Shown: positions 32,975-41,632 of the stretch, in pieces | Numbering within the stretch: position 1 is the stretch's first letter | How the letters are laid out: the number at the start of each line of letters is the position of its first letter | Origin: Bacteroidales bacterium | GTDB taxonomy: Bacteria > Bacteroidota > Bacteroidia > Bacteroidales > Paludibacteraceae | Length of the DNA: 64,000 nucleotides | Assembly: GCA_015061115.1 (NCBI GenBank) | Contig: SUXE01000012.1 | Coordinates: forward strand, 66,939 to 130,938 | Direction: 5' to 3' | Position numbers and translations under genes: made by a program | The notes under the pieces: model-generated | The model's database searches: none | What the model saw: only the letters and a program-made list of their open reading frames with translations | Told to the model about the DNA's origin: nothing

Positions 32975-34516
32975 ATGGAAAATTATTTTTATGTTATTTG
33001 TCTGATTTCGTTTGCTATAGTCTTCGGTATAGCCTATTATTTGATCAATCGTATCAATAAGGAGATGGAACTTTACAATCTGTTTTCGAAAGATGACAGT
33101 ATGCGCAAGTTGATGGCGAACGATCCAAAACGATTCCATATCAGCATCGTCTACCTGATGACATATATGACACGCTCGAATGGAGACAATGTGCAGAGAG
33201 ATAAATTGGAGATGATTGTCCGCTATATCCGTGAGGTTATTCCACAAGAATATCATAAAGATGCGATAGAAGCACTCAAATATCTTACAGATCGAGAGAA
33301 AGGAAGTGGAAAACATAGAAGGACCGAATCTTTGGTGGATGTGGATGCTTTTATGAGAGGGGCTTCATGTATTAAAAGTGGAGATAATTCGTTCCATTAT
33401 GAGCATGATCTTCATGGCAGGAGAATGGCTGCGGAGTTAGCTTCATATATGACGGAGGATGACCGCATGTATGTGATGTATCTGCTCTACCGTCTTGCCA
33501 TAGCAGATGGCATTATAACAACAGATGGCAGCAAATCAGAGATGTATATGTTGAACAGATTGTGTGTCAATGGATTGAAGATTGATAAAAATGAACTTTC
33601 CCATCTGATAAACGCATTTAAAAACGGTAACGACAAAATGTGGTATGACCAACATTTCTTTAACAAAGAGGATTTCTATCCGTCGTCGGATGTGTTGGCT
33701 GATATATTCCGTATGGATATGTCATCATTGTCGTTATTAGACAAGGAGGTTCCAAAAACATCTGTATTAGGTTCTATTCATATTGCATTGATTGGAATTT
33801 GTTTCCTTTCCTTCGGAATGTTTTTTGTGTTTAATAATTATGAAGCCGATTTGATGGGAGATGTCTATCCTACATGGATTTTTATAGTTGGATTGATTTC
33901 TGCGATTATATTGCTGATTGTCGTGTGTAGTGTGAATCTTGAGTTGGAATCCTCATTGGTTCCTGTGCTACGAACAAAAATAGAGAACTATCTTCAACGA
34001 AGAGGTATAATCGTATCTTCTGTCCTTTCTGTTATTTTTGTGTTTTCTCTTCTATGGGAAGCCTCCAACACGTTGTTTCTTGTGGGAAATGAAATTTTCA
34101 GCAATTCAGAGCCTATTGTTGTTACGACGCCTGTGACTGATACTTATACAACAACGACCCGTAGCAAGAATCGTACAACCACACATTATCATGTGAGATT
34201 CCCTAAGGTTTCGTTTTTGAACAAGAATATAGAAACAGAGGGCAAGAAGGAAGTTTCAGTTCCAAATAAACTATGTCTTCACATGTTGCTATGGCTTTCG
34301 TGCATGAAACTGAAAGGTGTGGAAAACACCAGAACTATGACCTCATTGGAGGTAGACTATTCTTCTTATTCTAGAGCAAAAGGAAAGGACATACAGCTCT
34401 ATTACAAAGCGGGCTATTTTGGGTTACTTTACTTTGACGGATATAGCCTGGTTGATAGAACGGATGATATTGGGACGGAAGTTCCTATTGATGATTTTGA
34501 GACGGTTGAAAATTGA
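32975..34516 (+). CDS. TerB-like membrane protein, paralog B
   Basis: 513 residues. N-terminal helix (about 5-25), cytoplasmic TerB-like region with RFHISIVYLMTYMTRSNGDNVQRDKLEMIVRYI (about 49-85) and MYVMYLLYRLAIADGIITTDGSKSEM (about 167-195), three membrane helices (about 265-375), then an extracytoplasmic C-terminal part (380-513) with a Thr-rich linker and YYKAGYFGLLYFDGYSLV. Function unknown. The TerB-like resemblance (A-x-ADG-...-E pattern) suggests partner or metal binding at the membrane; that is inference. Confidence 0.68.
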   Translation: MENYFYVICLISFAIVFGIAYYLINRINKEMELYNLFSKDDSMRKLMANDPKRFHISIVYLMTYMTRSNGDNVQRDKLEMIVRYIREVIPQEYHKDAIEALKYLTDREKGSGKHRRTESLVDVDAFMRGASCIKSGDNSFHYEHDLHGRRMAAELASYMTEDDRMYVMYLLYRLAIADGIITTDGSKSEMYMLNRLCVNGLKIDKNELSHLINAFKNGNDKMWYDQHFFNKEDFYPSSDVLADIFRMDMSSLSLLDKEVPKTSVLGSIHIALIGICFLSFGMFFVFNNYEADLMGDVYPTWIFIVGLISAIILLIVVCSVNLELESSLVPVLRTKIENYLQRRGIIVSSVLSVIFVFSLLWEASNTLFLVGNEIFSNSEPIVVTTPVTDTYTTTTRSKNRTTTHYHVRFPKVSFLNKNIETEGKKEVSVPNKLCLHMLLWLSCMKLKGVENTRTMTSLEVDYSSYSRAKGKDIQLYYKAGYFGLLYFDGYSLVDRTDDIGTEVPIDDFETVEN

Positions 34517-34556
34517 GAATAAAGTCAGATTATGAATTGATTTGTTTTATAATTAG

Positions 34557-34564
34557 TAAATTTG
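34557..34564 (+). promoter_or_regulatory. -7 box upstream of TerB-like paralog C
   Basis: TAAATTTG in the same AGTAAATTTG context as that of paralog B, 62 bp before the chosen ATG. Confidence 0.55.
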
Positions 34565-34626
34565 ACTTTAGATTTGTAAAGACGTGAATGTTTGCGTCTT
34601 TATTTCTTATTTTTTATTTTGAAATC

Positions 34627-36249
34627 ATGGTACAATATTTCTTTATCTTATACATCGTATTCTATGCTATTGCGATAGGCATCTCTGCTTATTTGATTAT
34701 TCATATCAAAAAGGAATATGATCTGTACCGTCTTTTTTCTGGAGATAAAGAGAAAATGCGTGCCATGTTGTCAAAGGATGCCAAACGTTTCCATATCAGC
34801 ATCGTCTACCTGATGACATATCTGACCAGATCGAATAGTGAGTATAAGGTCCAGCATGATAAATTGGAAATGATACTTCGTTATATCATTGAGGTGATTC
34901 CTCTTGAATATCAGGTAGATGCAGTTAAAGCCCTAAAATATCTTACTGATAGAGTGAAAAAAAGTGGAAAAAGTACAGTGACGGAATCTATAGTTGATGT
35001 AAAACTGTTCAAAAAAGGAAACTATCAGTATTGCATTAAACATGGAGATGATTCATACCATTATTCTCATGATATTCATGGGAAACGAATGGCTGAAGAG
35101 TTGGCTCTTTATTTGCCGGAAGACGATCGTATGTATGTGATGTATCTGCTCTATCGCCTCACTATTCTTGATGGAATAATAACAACAGACAGCTCGGACT
35201 CAGAAATGGATATGTTGGTGAGTCTGTGTGTTGATGGGTTGAAGATAGACAAAAGCGATTTTGATGAGTTGATCCATGAATTTGCCACAAGAAATGATCA
35301 AATATGGTATGATAAACATTTTGCAGGTAAAAATGACCGTTATCCATCGTCAGATCTATTGGCGAATGTCTTCCGCGTAGATATTGATGAATTGGCTTCT
35401 TTGAAACACAAGGTCATTAAGACTTCTTATTTAAGTCCAATTCAGATTGTGTTGGTCGTTTCTTGTTGTGTTATAGTGCTCTTATTTAAGGCGTATTCTT
35501 TATGGGATACTATAACAGATGTCTATCCTTCATGGGTAAGCTATACAACATGGATAGCTCTTTTATTGGGATTCTTTACAATATTTATAGAACCAGGAGA
35601 ATCGGATTATATACCAGTGTTAATGACAGCTGTCGAGGGGCGTAAGCAAAGAAATGGTTTTATTCTGTCATTGATTTTTTCGACTATTTTTATTTTTATG
35701 CTAATGTTTGGAACGTCTAATTTATTATTGAGAATTGGAAACGAGACATTCGCAAATCCCAAAGACTCATTTCAGGTGACGGTACCAGTGACTGGGACTC
35801 ATCAAGTAGGTCATAATCATGTTAATAAAAGATTCAGACTAAGAGGAAGACGTCATCAAAATAATTGTTATGTTGATTTTCCTGAGATATCTTTTTCCGA
35901 CATTAAAATTCCTGAAGTGTCAGGTAAGAAGACGGAAATATCATATCTGAATTCATTATGTTTGAATTCTCTGCCTTGGTTGTCTGGATTGGATTTGTTT
36001 GGAATTGGTTATTTTGAAAAGATGACATCCAGATCTGTACCAACAGATGTTTATTATAATATATCCTATGAAAATGTGCCATCCGAATCTACACCAATAA
36101 ATATTTGTTATCATATAACTGAAGGAAAGTATTATATTAAACTGAATTTTGTGGTGGGATATTTTGGCTTGGTTTACCATGATACGTATCAAATTATGGA
36201 TCATAATGATGATGAGAACGTTGTGGTTGATTCTGAGTCTGATCAATAA
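34627..36249 (+). CDS. TerB-like membrane protein, paralog C
   Basis: 540 residues from the ATG at 34627; an earlier ATG (34588) adds 13 residues absent from the paralogs. Architecture as in paralog B: N-terminal helix, KDAKRFHISIVYLMTYLTRSN, DRMYVMYLLYRLTILDGIITTDSSDSEMDM, three membrane helices, then a longer extracytoplasmic tail with a His/Arg-rich linker (HVNKRFRLRGRRHQNN) and FVVGYFGLVYHDTYQIMDHND. The shared GYFGL(L/V)Y motif marks the tail domain. Function unknown. Confidence 0.68.
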   Translation: MVQYFFILYIVFYAIAIGISAYLIIHIKKEYDLYRLFSGDKEKMRAMLSKDAKRFHISIVYLMTYLTRSNSEYKVQHDKLEMILRYIIEVIPLEYQVDAVKALKYLTDRVKKSGKSTVTESIVDVKLFKKGNYQYCIKHGDDSYHYSHDIHGKRMAEELALYLPEDDRMYVMYLLYRLTILDGIITTDSSDSEMDMLVSLCVDGLKIDKSDFDELIHEFATRNDQIWYDKHFAGKNDRYPSSDLLANVFRVDIDELASLKHKVIKTSYLSPIQIVLVVSCCVIVLLFKAYSLWDTITDVYPSWVSYTTWIALLLGFFTIFIEPGESDYIPVLMTAVEGRKQRNGFILSLIFSTIFIFMLMFGTSNLLLRIGNETFANPKDSFQVTVPVTGTHQVGHNHVNKRFRLRGRRHQNNCYVDFPEISFSDIKIPEVSGKKTEISYLNSLCLNSLPWLSGLDLFGIGYFEKMTSRSVPTDVYYNISYENVPSESTPINICYHITEGKYYIKLNFVVGYFGLVYHDTYQIMDHNDDENVVVDSESDQ

Positions 36250-36286
36250 TTTAGAAGTATTTTTTTCCGCTTAGTCATTTTTTAAC

Positions 36287-36294
36287 TAATTTTG
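36287..36294 (+). promoter_or_regulatory. -7 box upstream of the DUF2207 gene
   Basis: TAATTTTG, matching TAnnTTTG, 25 bp before the ATG at 36320. Confidence 0.55.
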
Positions 36295-36319
36295 AAAGCT
36301 TTCTAAAAAAAGGGACTAA

Positions 36320-38353
36320 ATGATAAATTTTAACAAAATGCGAAAGACCGCAGTAGTTGGAATACTGTTGGCGACAGCACCGTCTACTATATCCGCGTCG
36401 GAGATAGATACCATAGATATCAAGGTGGTGCTCGACTCTTTCGGCACTGCCCATGTGCAGGAACGTTGGAAGGTCGTTGTAGACAACAGCAATACCGAAT
36501 GGTATATCTCGATGAAGAATTTCGGGAACATGGTGATTTCCGATTTCAAAGTTTACGACAACGATCAAAATTATTATCTTTCAGATGATTCCCCATGGAA
36601 TGTTGATCGTTCGAGAGACGAGAAGGCTGGAAAATGTGGTGTGAATGCTCTTCAAGGTAATGATTGTGAACTCTGTTGGGGAGTCGGTTCTTCCGGATCT
36701 CATTGTTGGACAGCTGAATACAAAATCAATGGTTTTGTGAAGAGATTCGACGATGGATGCGGATTCAATCACTGTTTTATAAACCACGACATGTCGGCTG
36801 GCCCTAAGTACACACGCACCACCATCTCAATGGCAGACTCTACCCCACTCTCTTTTGAGAATGCGCGCATCTGGGCATTCCGCTACAATGGCACTTGCAG
36901 ATTTGTGGATGGCAAAGTTGTGGCTGAGAATATAGAACCGTTGACAACAGACAACTCTATGGTTGTGATGTGTCTGTTCCCAAAAGATGCGTTCAATTCT
37001 CCAAACGTGGTGGCGGACACTATCGGCACAATGAAATGGCAGGCTCTTGAAGGCAGTGATTATCTGGAATCATATACAGAGGAAGAATATGCGGAAGGAA
37101 AGAATGTGTTGTGGAAAAACAATGAAGACCAGGATCTCACATTCTGGGAGATAATTCTGCTTATTGTAATTTTTGTAGTTGGAGCATTGCTTTGTGCTAT
37201 CGGCTATGGTTTGTTTTATCTTCTTGTTGCCGCTGTATTGTATTATGGATTCGGTCTGCTTTGGAATGTGGTCAGTCTACGTCCATTACGCATCTATCTC
37301 CGTCGCAAAAAACTGATGGAAGGTGCACAAAGCGAATATTTCAGGGCTGTTCCATTGAATGGCAATTTGAACAGAGCTTTCTATATTCTTGACGAAAACA
37401 ACTATAAGATTCTTCCAAAAGACAAAGATGATCTGTATGCGGCATATCTGGTCAGACTGATGTGTTACAAGGCCATCTCCATTACGTCTACTGTAGAAAA
37501 AGGAAAGACGGTGAACCGCATGAAGATTGCAAGTGATGTTGATTGGAATAACGTGAAAGATGAAAATAAGGCAGATCTAAGATGCATGAAACTGATGTAT
37601 AAGATTCTTAAAAATGCGTCGGGAAAGAATCTGATTCTTGAGAAGGGAGAATTGAGAGCCTATCTTGATAAAAATAAAGGTGAAGCTAAAAGTCTGCTGA
37701 AAGCTGTTGAAAAGGAGAGTAAGAAAGAGTGTACTCCACAAGAGTATCAGGAAGTTGTGGGATTGAAGAATTATCTGAATGATTTCTCTCATTTGGGTAG
37801 ACGTGGGGTAAATGATGTAAAACCGTTGGATGGAAGTGATGAGAATGTATCCGAGTCGAATCTTCCTGTTGACAACGGTTATCAGAAAGACTATTCATAT
37901 TCAAATGACGGAGAACAAAATTTGCTTCCAGAGAATAGTGAGGAAAGTACCACACCAGAACTTCAAAACACATCTGTTTCGACTGTCTATCAGAAAGATA
38001 CCGCTCATGTAGACGCGAATGATGCCAGAGAGAAGAGGATGCTTGACGAGTATGAGACGAAGATGTGGGATGAGTATATTGTATTTGCTACCCTATACGG
38101 AATGGCGGATCAAGTCATAGAAGATTTGAAGGAATACAGTCCAGACTATTTCACTACATCTATGTTAGGATCGCAGCTTATTGATGAGTCGGGAAATGTG
38201 GTGAGCGACTTTTCTTCGTTTACTGGAATCTCAAGTGTCAGTCATAGTATGTCATCACAATCGTCATCTTCAAGTTCCGGTGGCGGTGGTCGTTCGTCGT
38301 TTGGCGGCGGTGGTGGACACTCCGGTGGCGGCGGTGGCGGTGGCGGACGCTAA
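36320..38353 (+). CDS. DUF2207-family membrane protein
   Basis: 677 residues; ATG at 36320, with 36338 an alternative that gives a more typical signal peptide (MRKTAVVGILLATAPSTISAS). The extracytoplasmic domain (25-270) starts IDTIDIKVVLDSFGTAHVQERWKV as in DUF2207. Two close membrane helices (about 275-315) lead to a cytoplasmic region with helical segments and a Ser/Gly tail ending in a run of glycines, also typical of the family. DUF2207 proteins have no settled role. It has its own promoter and follows the three TerB-like membrane genes. Confidence 0.8.
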   Translation: MINFNKMRKTAVVGILLATAPSTISASEIDTIDIKVVLDSFGTAHVQERWKVVVDNSNTEWYISMKNFGNMVISDFKVYDNDQNYYLSDDSPWNVDRSRDEKAGKCGVNALQGNDCELCWGVGSSGSHCWTAEYKINGFVKRFDDGCGFNHCFINHDMSAGPKYTRTTISMADSTPLSFENARIWAFRYNGTCRFVDGKVVAENIEPLTTDNSMVVMCLFPKDAFNSPNVVADTIGTMKWQALEGSDYLESYTEEEYAEGKNVLWKNNEDQDLTFWEIILLIVIFVVGALLCAIGYGLFYLLVAAVLYYGFGLLWNVVSLRPLRIYLRRKKLMEGAQSEYFRAVPLNGNLNRAFYILDENNYKILPKDKDDLYAAYLVRLMCYKAISITSTVEKGKTVNRMKIASDVDWNNVKDENKADLRCMKLMYKILKNASGKNLILEKGELRAYLDKNKGEAKSLLKAVEKESKKECTPQEYQEVVGLKNYLNDFSHLGRRGVNDVKPLDGSDENVSESNLPVDNGYQKDYSYSNDGEQNLLPENSEESTTPELQNTSVSTVYQKDTAHVDANDAREKRMLDEYETKMWDEYIVFATLYGMADQVIEDLKEYSPDYFTTSMLGSQLIDESGNVVSDFSSFTGISSVSHSMSSQSSSSSSGGGGRSSFGGGGGHSGGGGGGGGR

Positions 38354-38355
38354 AT

Positions 38356-38390
38356 TAATTCATAATTCGTAATTCATAATTCGTAATTGT
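38356..38390. repeat. Heptad array (TAATTCA / TAATTCG)
   Basis: Five 7-bp units directly after the DUF2207 stop codon. Confidence 0.88.
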
Positions 38391-38430
38391 TGGGAAATAC
38401 ATCTGAGGAATTTATTTTGAATTTATATTA

Positions 38431-38474
38431 GGCCATGGTAGCGATTCGATTGATAACGAATCCCTACCATGGCC
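38431..38474. repeat. Large palindrome, part of the dispersed repeat family
   Basis: GGCCATGGTAG(C)GATTCG pairs with CGAATC(C)CTACCATGGCC: an 18-bp stem with one mismatch and an 8-nt loop. CGAATCCCxACCATGGCCTG is shared with copy 2 of the dispersed repeat in opposite orientation, as is GGGAAATACATC just upstream (38392). It could act as a terminator for the DUF2207 gene. Confidence 0.82.
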
Positions 38475-38655
38475 TGTTGTTTTAAATGTACCACGGTATG
38501 TGAAAGTTATATATTTTGATGCCATTTTGTTTTATTCAACATATAACACGAAAATATTTTTGGGTAAATTTGTTTGAATAAATCAATTTTTTCTATATTC
38601 GCAACGATAATAAATAATAGGGTTCGGGCATTTATGCCCATAAATTATTAATCTT

Positions 38656-39225
38656 ATGCGAAAAAAATTTTTATTTTTCAGTCTTGCTGCTCTAGCAGCA
38701 TTCAATTTCATGTCGTGTGACGACGAGGATGAAAACAACAACGGCAGCACAACAAATAACGGAGGTGGAACAACAACATCCAACTTGTCAGCTGAATTTG
38801 TCGGTGCCAGTGATTGTCTAAAAAATGCATTGGAAGGCATTGTTTTGGAAGGCACTGATAATGTAGACGCCACACGTTCTAGTTACTTGGATGGACAATC
38901 TTCCATTAGTTACAAGTTTGATTCTGCCAATGGTGAATTGGAATTGATTCTTCAGGATGCAGAGCTCAATTGTGCCGCTACTCCAAAAATGGACATCAGA
39001 TTTAGTGGGGATACTATAATCTTCAACCCATACAATTCCACTCCTGAACATTTGGCAAGATGTTTCTGTATTTTCAATCTGACATCGAAGGTAAAGGGAG
39101 CGGAGTCTAAGGTTTATTACATCAGACCTGAAAAGTTGACAGATGTGGAAGATGTTCAAGTGCTTGAACTTTCACAAAAGAATGAAGGTGTGGTTTATTT
39201 CTCAGGAGTTATTTACGGCAATTAA
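38656..39225 (+). CDS. Tandem lipoprotein family, member 1
   Basis: 189 residues. Signal peptide MRKKFLFFSLAALAAFNFMSC, Cys21 lipidated, followed at once by DDEDENN; acidic residues after the Cys are a known Bacteroidota surface-export signal. A Gly/Thr/Asn linker leads to a beta-rich domain with GASDCL, ELNCAATPKMDIRFSGDTIIF, CFCIFNLTSKVKGAESKVYYIRPEKLTDVEDVQVLELSQ. Three Cys positions are conserved in the family. I recognise no domain. It is the first of five tandem genes with 11-26 bp gaps, clearly an operon. Its last 60 residues are nearly identical to those of member 2. Confidence 0.85.
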   Translation: MRKKFLFFSLAALAAFNFMSCDDEDENNNGSTTNNGGGTTTSNLSAEFVGASDCLKNALEGIVLEGTDNVDATRSSYLDGQSSISYKFDSANGELELILQDAELNCAATPKMDIRFSGDTIIFNPYNSTPEHLARCFCIFNLTSKVKGAESKVYYIRPEKLTDVEDVQVLELSQKNEGVVYFSGVIYGN

Positions 39226-39236
39226 AGATTAAAACT

Positions 39237-39788
39237 ATGAAAAAAACATTATTATTTTGCAGTCTTTTTGCTATAGCAGCATTCAATTTCATGTCGTGTG
39301 ACGACGAGGATGAAAACAACGGCAGCACAACAAACAACGGAGGTGGAACAACAACATCCAACTTGTCAGCTGAATTTGTCGGTGCCAGTGATTGTCTAAA
39401 AAATGCGATGGATGGCATTGATAATGAAGATGCCACACGTACTTCTATCTTGGAAGCAAAATCTTCCATTAGTTACAAGTTTGATTCTGCCAATGGTGAA
39501 TTGGAATTGATTCTTCAGGATGCAAGTCTCAATTGTGCCGCTATTCCAAAAATGGACATCAGATTTAGTGGGGATACTATAATTTTCAACCCATACAATG
39601 CCAATACTGGGGATATGGCAAGATGTTTCTGCATTTTCAATCTGACATCGAAGGTAAAGGGAGCAGAGTCGAAGGTTTATTATATCCGACCTGAAAAGTT
39701 GACAGATGTGGAAGATGTTCAAGTGCTTGAACTTTCACAAAAGAATGAAGGTGTGGTTTATTTCTCAGGAGTTATTTACGGCAATTAA
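39237..39788 (+). CDS. Tandem lipoprotein family, member 2
   Basis: 183 residues. Lipoprotein signal MKKTLLFCSLFAIAAFNFMSC + DDEDENN, then the linker and beta domain. It differs from member 1 mainly in a short variable block after GASDCL (KNAMDGIDNEDATRTSILEAK) and in NANTGDMA; otherwise DNA identity is high. The carboxyl end RPEKLTDVEDVQVLELSQKNEGVVYFSGVIYGN is identical. The 11-bp intergenic spacer is also nearly the same as the following one, showing recent tandem duplication. Function unknown; probably surface-exposed. Confidence 0.85.
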   Translation: MKKTLLFCSLFAIAAFNFMSCDDEDENNGSTTNNGGGTTTSNLSAEFVGASDCLKNAMDGIDNEDATRTSILEAKSSISYKFDSANGELELILQDASLNCAAIPKMDIRFSGDTIIFNPYNANTGDMARCFCIFNLTSKVKGAESKVYYIRPEKLTDVEDVQVLELSQKNEGVVYFSGVIYGN

Positions 39789-39799
39789 AGATTAAACCT

Positions 39800-40318
39800 A
39801 TGAAAAAAACATTATTATTTTGCAGTCTTTTTGCTCTAGCAGCATTCAATTTCATGTCGTGTGACGACGAGGATGAAAACAACAAAGACAACACAACAAA
39901 CAACGGTGGAGGTGCAACATCCAATTTGTCGGCTGAATTTGTTGGTGCCAGTGATTGTCTGGGTTCTCCATATGATACGGAAGGAACTCGTGCGGGTGGT
40001 GATAATCTTGCCATGAGTTACAAGTTTGATTCTGCCAAGGGAGAAATTGTTTTGAACATTGAAAAGATTGTGCTCAATTGTGCTGCCATACCTAAAATGG
40101 ATTTCAAATTTAATGGAGACACAATTATTTTTAATGTGTACGATGCAAATACTGGAGATCAGGCTGATTGTATTTGCACATACGATGTGACATCTAAAGT
40201 GAATGGTGCAGAGTCGAAGGTTTATTACGTTCGTCCAGAATTTTCTATTGGCGAAGAAACTGTCCAGGTGCTAGAACTTTCACAAAAGAGTGAAGGAACT
40301 GTTTATTTTCCTCAATGA
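39800..40318 (+). CDS. Tandem lipoprotein family, member 3
   Basis: 172 residues. Same signal peptide and CDDEDENN start. The block after GASDCL reads GSPYDTEGTRAGG, shared with member 4 but not 1 and 2. The core carries LNCAAIPKMDFKFNGDTIIF and CICTYDVTSKVNGAESKVYYVRPEFSIGEETVQVLELSQ. The C-terminus is shorter (ends VYFPQ). Like its siblings it should be an outer-membrane, possibly surface, lipoprotein of unknown role. Confidence 0.85.
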   Translation: MKKTLLFCSLFALAAFNFMSCDDEDENNKDNTTNNGGGATSNLSAEFVGASDCLGSPYDTEGTRAGGDNLAMSYKFDSAKGEIVLNIEKIVLNCAAIPKMDFKFNGDTIIFNVYDANTGDQADCICTYDVTSKVNGAESKVYYVRPEFSIGEETVQVLELSQKSEGTVYFPQ

Positions 40319-40344
40319 ATTTTCTAACAACGAAAAATTAACCT

Positions 40345-40887
40345 ATGAAAAAGACATTATTATTCTGTAGCATATTTGCTATAGCAGCATTCAATTTCAT
40401 GTCGTGTGACGACGAGGATGAAAACAACGGCAACACAACAAACAATGGTGGTGGTGCATCATCCAACTTGTCAGCTGAATTTGTTGGTGCCAGTGATTGT
40501 CTGGGTTCTCCATATGATACGGAAGGAACTCGTGCAGGCGAAGGTGATCAGCCAGCAGGAACAAAACTTGGTTACAAGTTTGATAAGGAGAAAGGGGAAG
40601 TTGAGTTGACTCTTGAGAACCTTGTGTTAAACTGTGCAGCCATTCCAAAAATGGACATCAGATTCAGTGGAGATACTATAATCTTCAATGCATACAATGC
40701 TAATCCTGAATTTGCGGCAAAATGTTTATGTACTTATAATCTGACATCCAAAGTGAAGGGAGCAGAGTCGAAGGTTTATTACATCCGACCTGAAAAATTG
40801 ACTGATGTGGAAGATATTCAAGTGCTAGAACTTTCACAAAAGAGTGAAGGCGTGGTTTATTTCTCAAATGTAACTTCTAGTTATTAA
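40345..40887 (+). CDS. Tandem lipoprotein family, member 4 (mosaic)
   Basis: 180 residues. Its first half (GSPYDTEGTRAGEGDQPAGTKL) matches members 3 and 5, while its second half (PKMDIRFSGDTIIFNAYNANP and RPEKLTDVEDIQVLELSQKSEGVVYFS) matches members 1 and 2. This looks like a recombinant or gene-converted copy. Signal peptide and acidic CDDEDENN export signal are as in the others. The gap to member 3 is 26 bp, the largest in the array. Confidence 0.85.
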   Translation: MKKTLLFCSIFAIAAFNFMSCDDEDENNGNTTNNGGGASSNLSAEFVGASDCLGSPYDTEGTRAGEGDQPAGTKLGYKFDKEKGEVELTLENLVLNCAAIPKMDIRFSGDTIIFNAYNANPEFAAKCLCTYNLTSKVKGAESKVYYIRPEKLTDVEDIQVLELSQKSEGVVYFSNVTSSY

Positions 40888-40898
40888 AAATTAGACCT

Positions 40899-41438
40899 AT
40901 GAAAAAGACATTATTATTCTGTAGCATATTTGCTATAGCCGCATTTAATTTCATGTCGTGTGATGACGAGGATGAAAACAACAACACAACAAACAATGGA
41001 GGTGGAACAACAACATCCAATCTGTCGGCAGAATTTGTTGGAGCCAGTGATTGTCTGGGTTCTCCATATGAAATGCTTGACACTCGTGCAGGCGAAGATG
41101 ATCAGTCCGCAGGGACAAAACTTGTTTACAAGTATGATGAAGCGAAAGGAGAGTTGGAATTGACTCTTGAACACGCTATTCTTGAGTGTGCGTCAATTCC
41201 AAAGATGAATGTCAAATTTAGTGGAGACACTATTCTTCTTCTTCCTTATAATGCAGATACTAGTGGTATACATGCAAACTGTATATGTTTGTATGATCTG
41301 ACATCGAAAGTGAAAGGTGTGGAATCTAAGGTCTATTACGTACGTCCTGAATATTCTACTGGAGAAGAAAATGTGCAGGTACTAGAACTTTCACAAAAGA
41401 ATGAAGATTTTGTTTTTTTCCCTTGGGGAGCTTTCTGA
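40899..41438 (+). CDS. Tandem lipoprotein family, member 5
   Basis: 179 residues. Signal peptide MKKTLLFCSIFAIAAFNFMSC is identical to member 4. The middle is the most diverged: GSPYEMLDTRAGEDDQSAGTKL, LECASIPKMNVKFSGDTILLLPYNADTSGIHANCICLYDLTSKVKGVESKVYYVRPEYSTGEENVQVLEL, with end FVFFPWGAF. All family cysteines are kept. It is the last gene of the operon, followed by a terminator at 41478-41503. Confidence 0.85.
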   Translation: MKKTLLFCSIFAIAAFNFMSCDDEDENNNTTNNGGGTTTSNLSAEFVGASDCLGSPYEMLDTRAGEDDQSAGTKLVYKYDEAKGELELTLEHAILECASIPKMNVKFSGDTILLLPYNADTSGIHANCICLYDLTSKVKGVESKVYYVRPEYSTGEENVQVLELSQKNEDFVFFPWGAF

Positions 41439-41477
41439 CAATTAATTTAGCTTTAGGAATAAAATGTTAAGCAAATG

Positions 41478-41503
41478 GGACTGGCTTTATGCTGGTCCTT
41501 TTT
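41478..41503 (+). terminator. Terminator after the lipoprotein array
   Basis: GGACTGGC-TTTAT-GCTGGTCC (two G-U pairs) followed by TTTTT. Confidence 0.78.
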
Positions 41504-41603
41504 GTTTGACGAAAATATTATTCATGATAAAGCATATTTAGTTTTTTTAAGGATTGCAGAAACATATTTTGTCATCTTATAGTATAATTACGATGTTACA
41601 TTT

Positions 41604-41611
41604 TATATTTG
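41604..41611 (+). promoter_or_regulatory. -7 box upstream of the large T9SS-type gene
   Basis: TATATTTG, matching TAnnTTTG, 21 bp before the ATG at 41633. Confidence 0.6.
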
Positions 41612-41632
41612 CAATAAATTAGATGTTTTATT

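Larger units (their letters stand above)
38354..38655. other. Intergenic region with repeats upstream of the lipoprotein array
   Basis: 302 bp without a gene: a TAATTCA/TAATTCG heptad array (38356-38390), a diverged copy of the dispersed repeat of 7.9 and 9.3 kb, and the large palindrome 38431-38474. A TATATTCG near 38594 is a possible promoter for the lipoprotein array. Confidence 0.72.
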
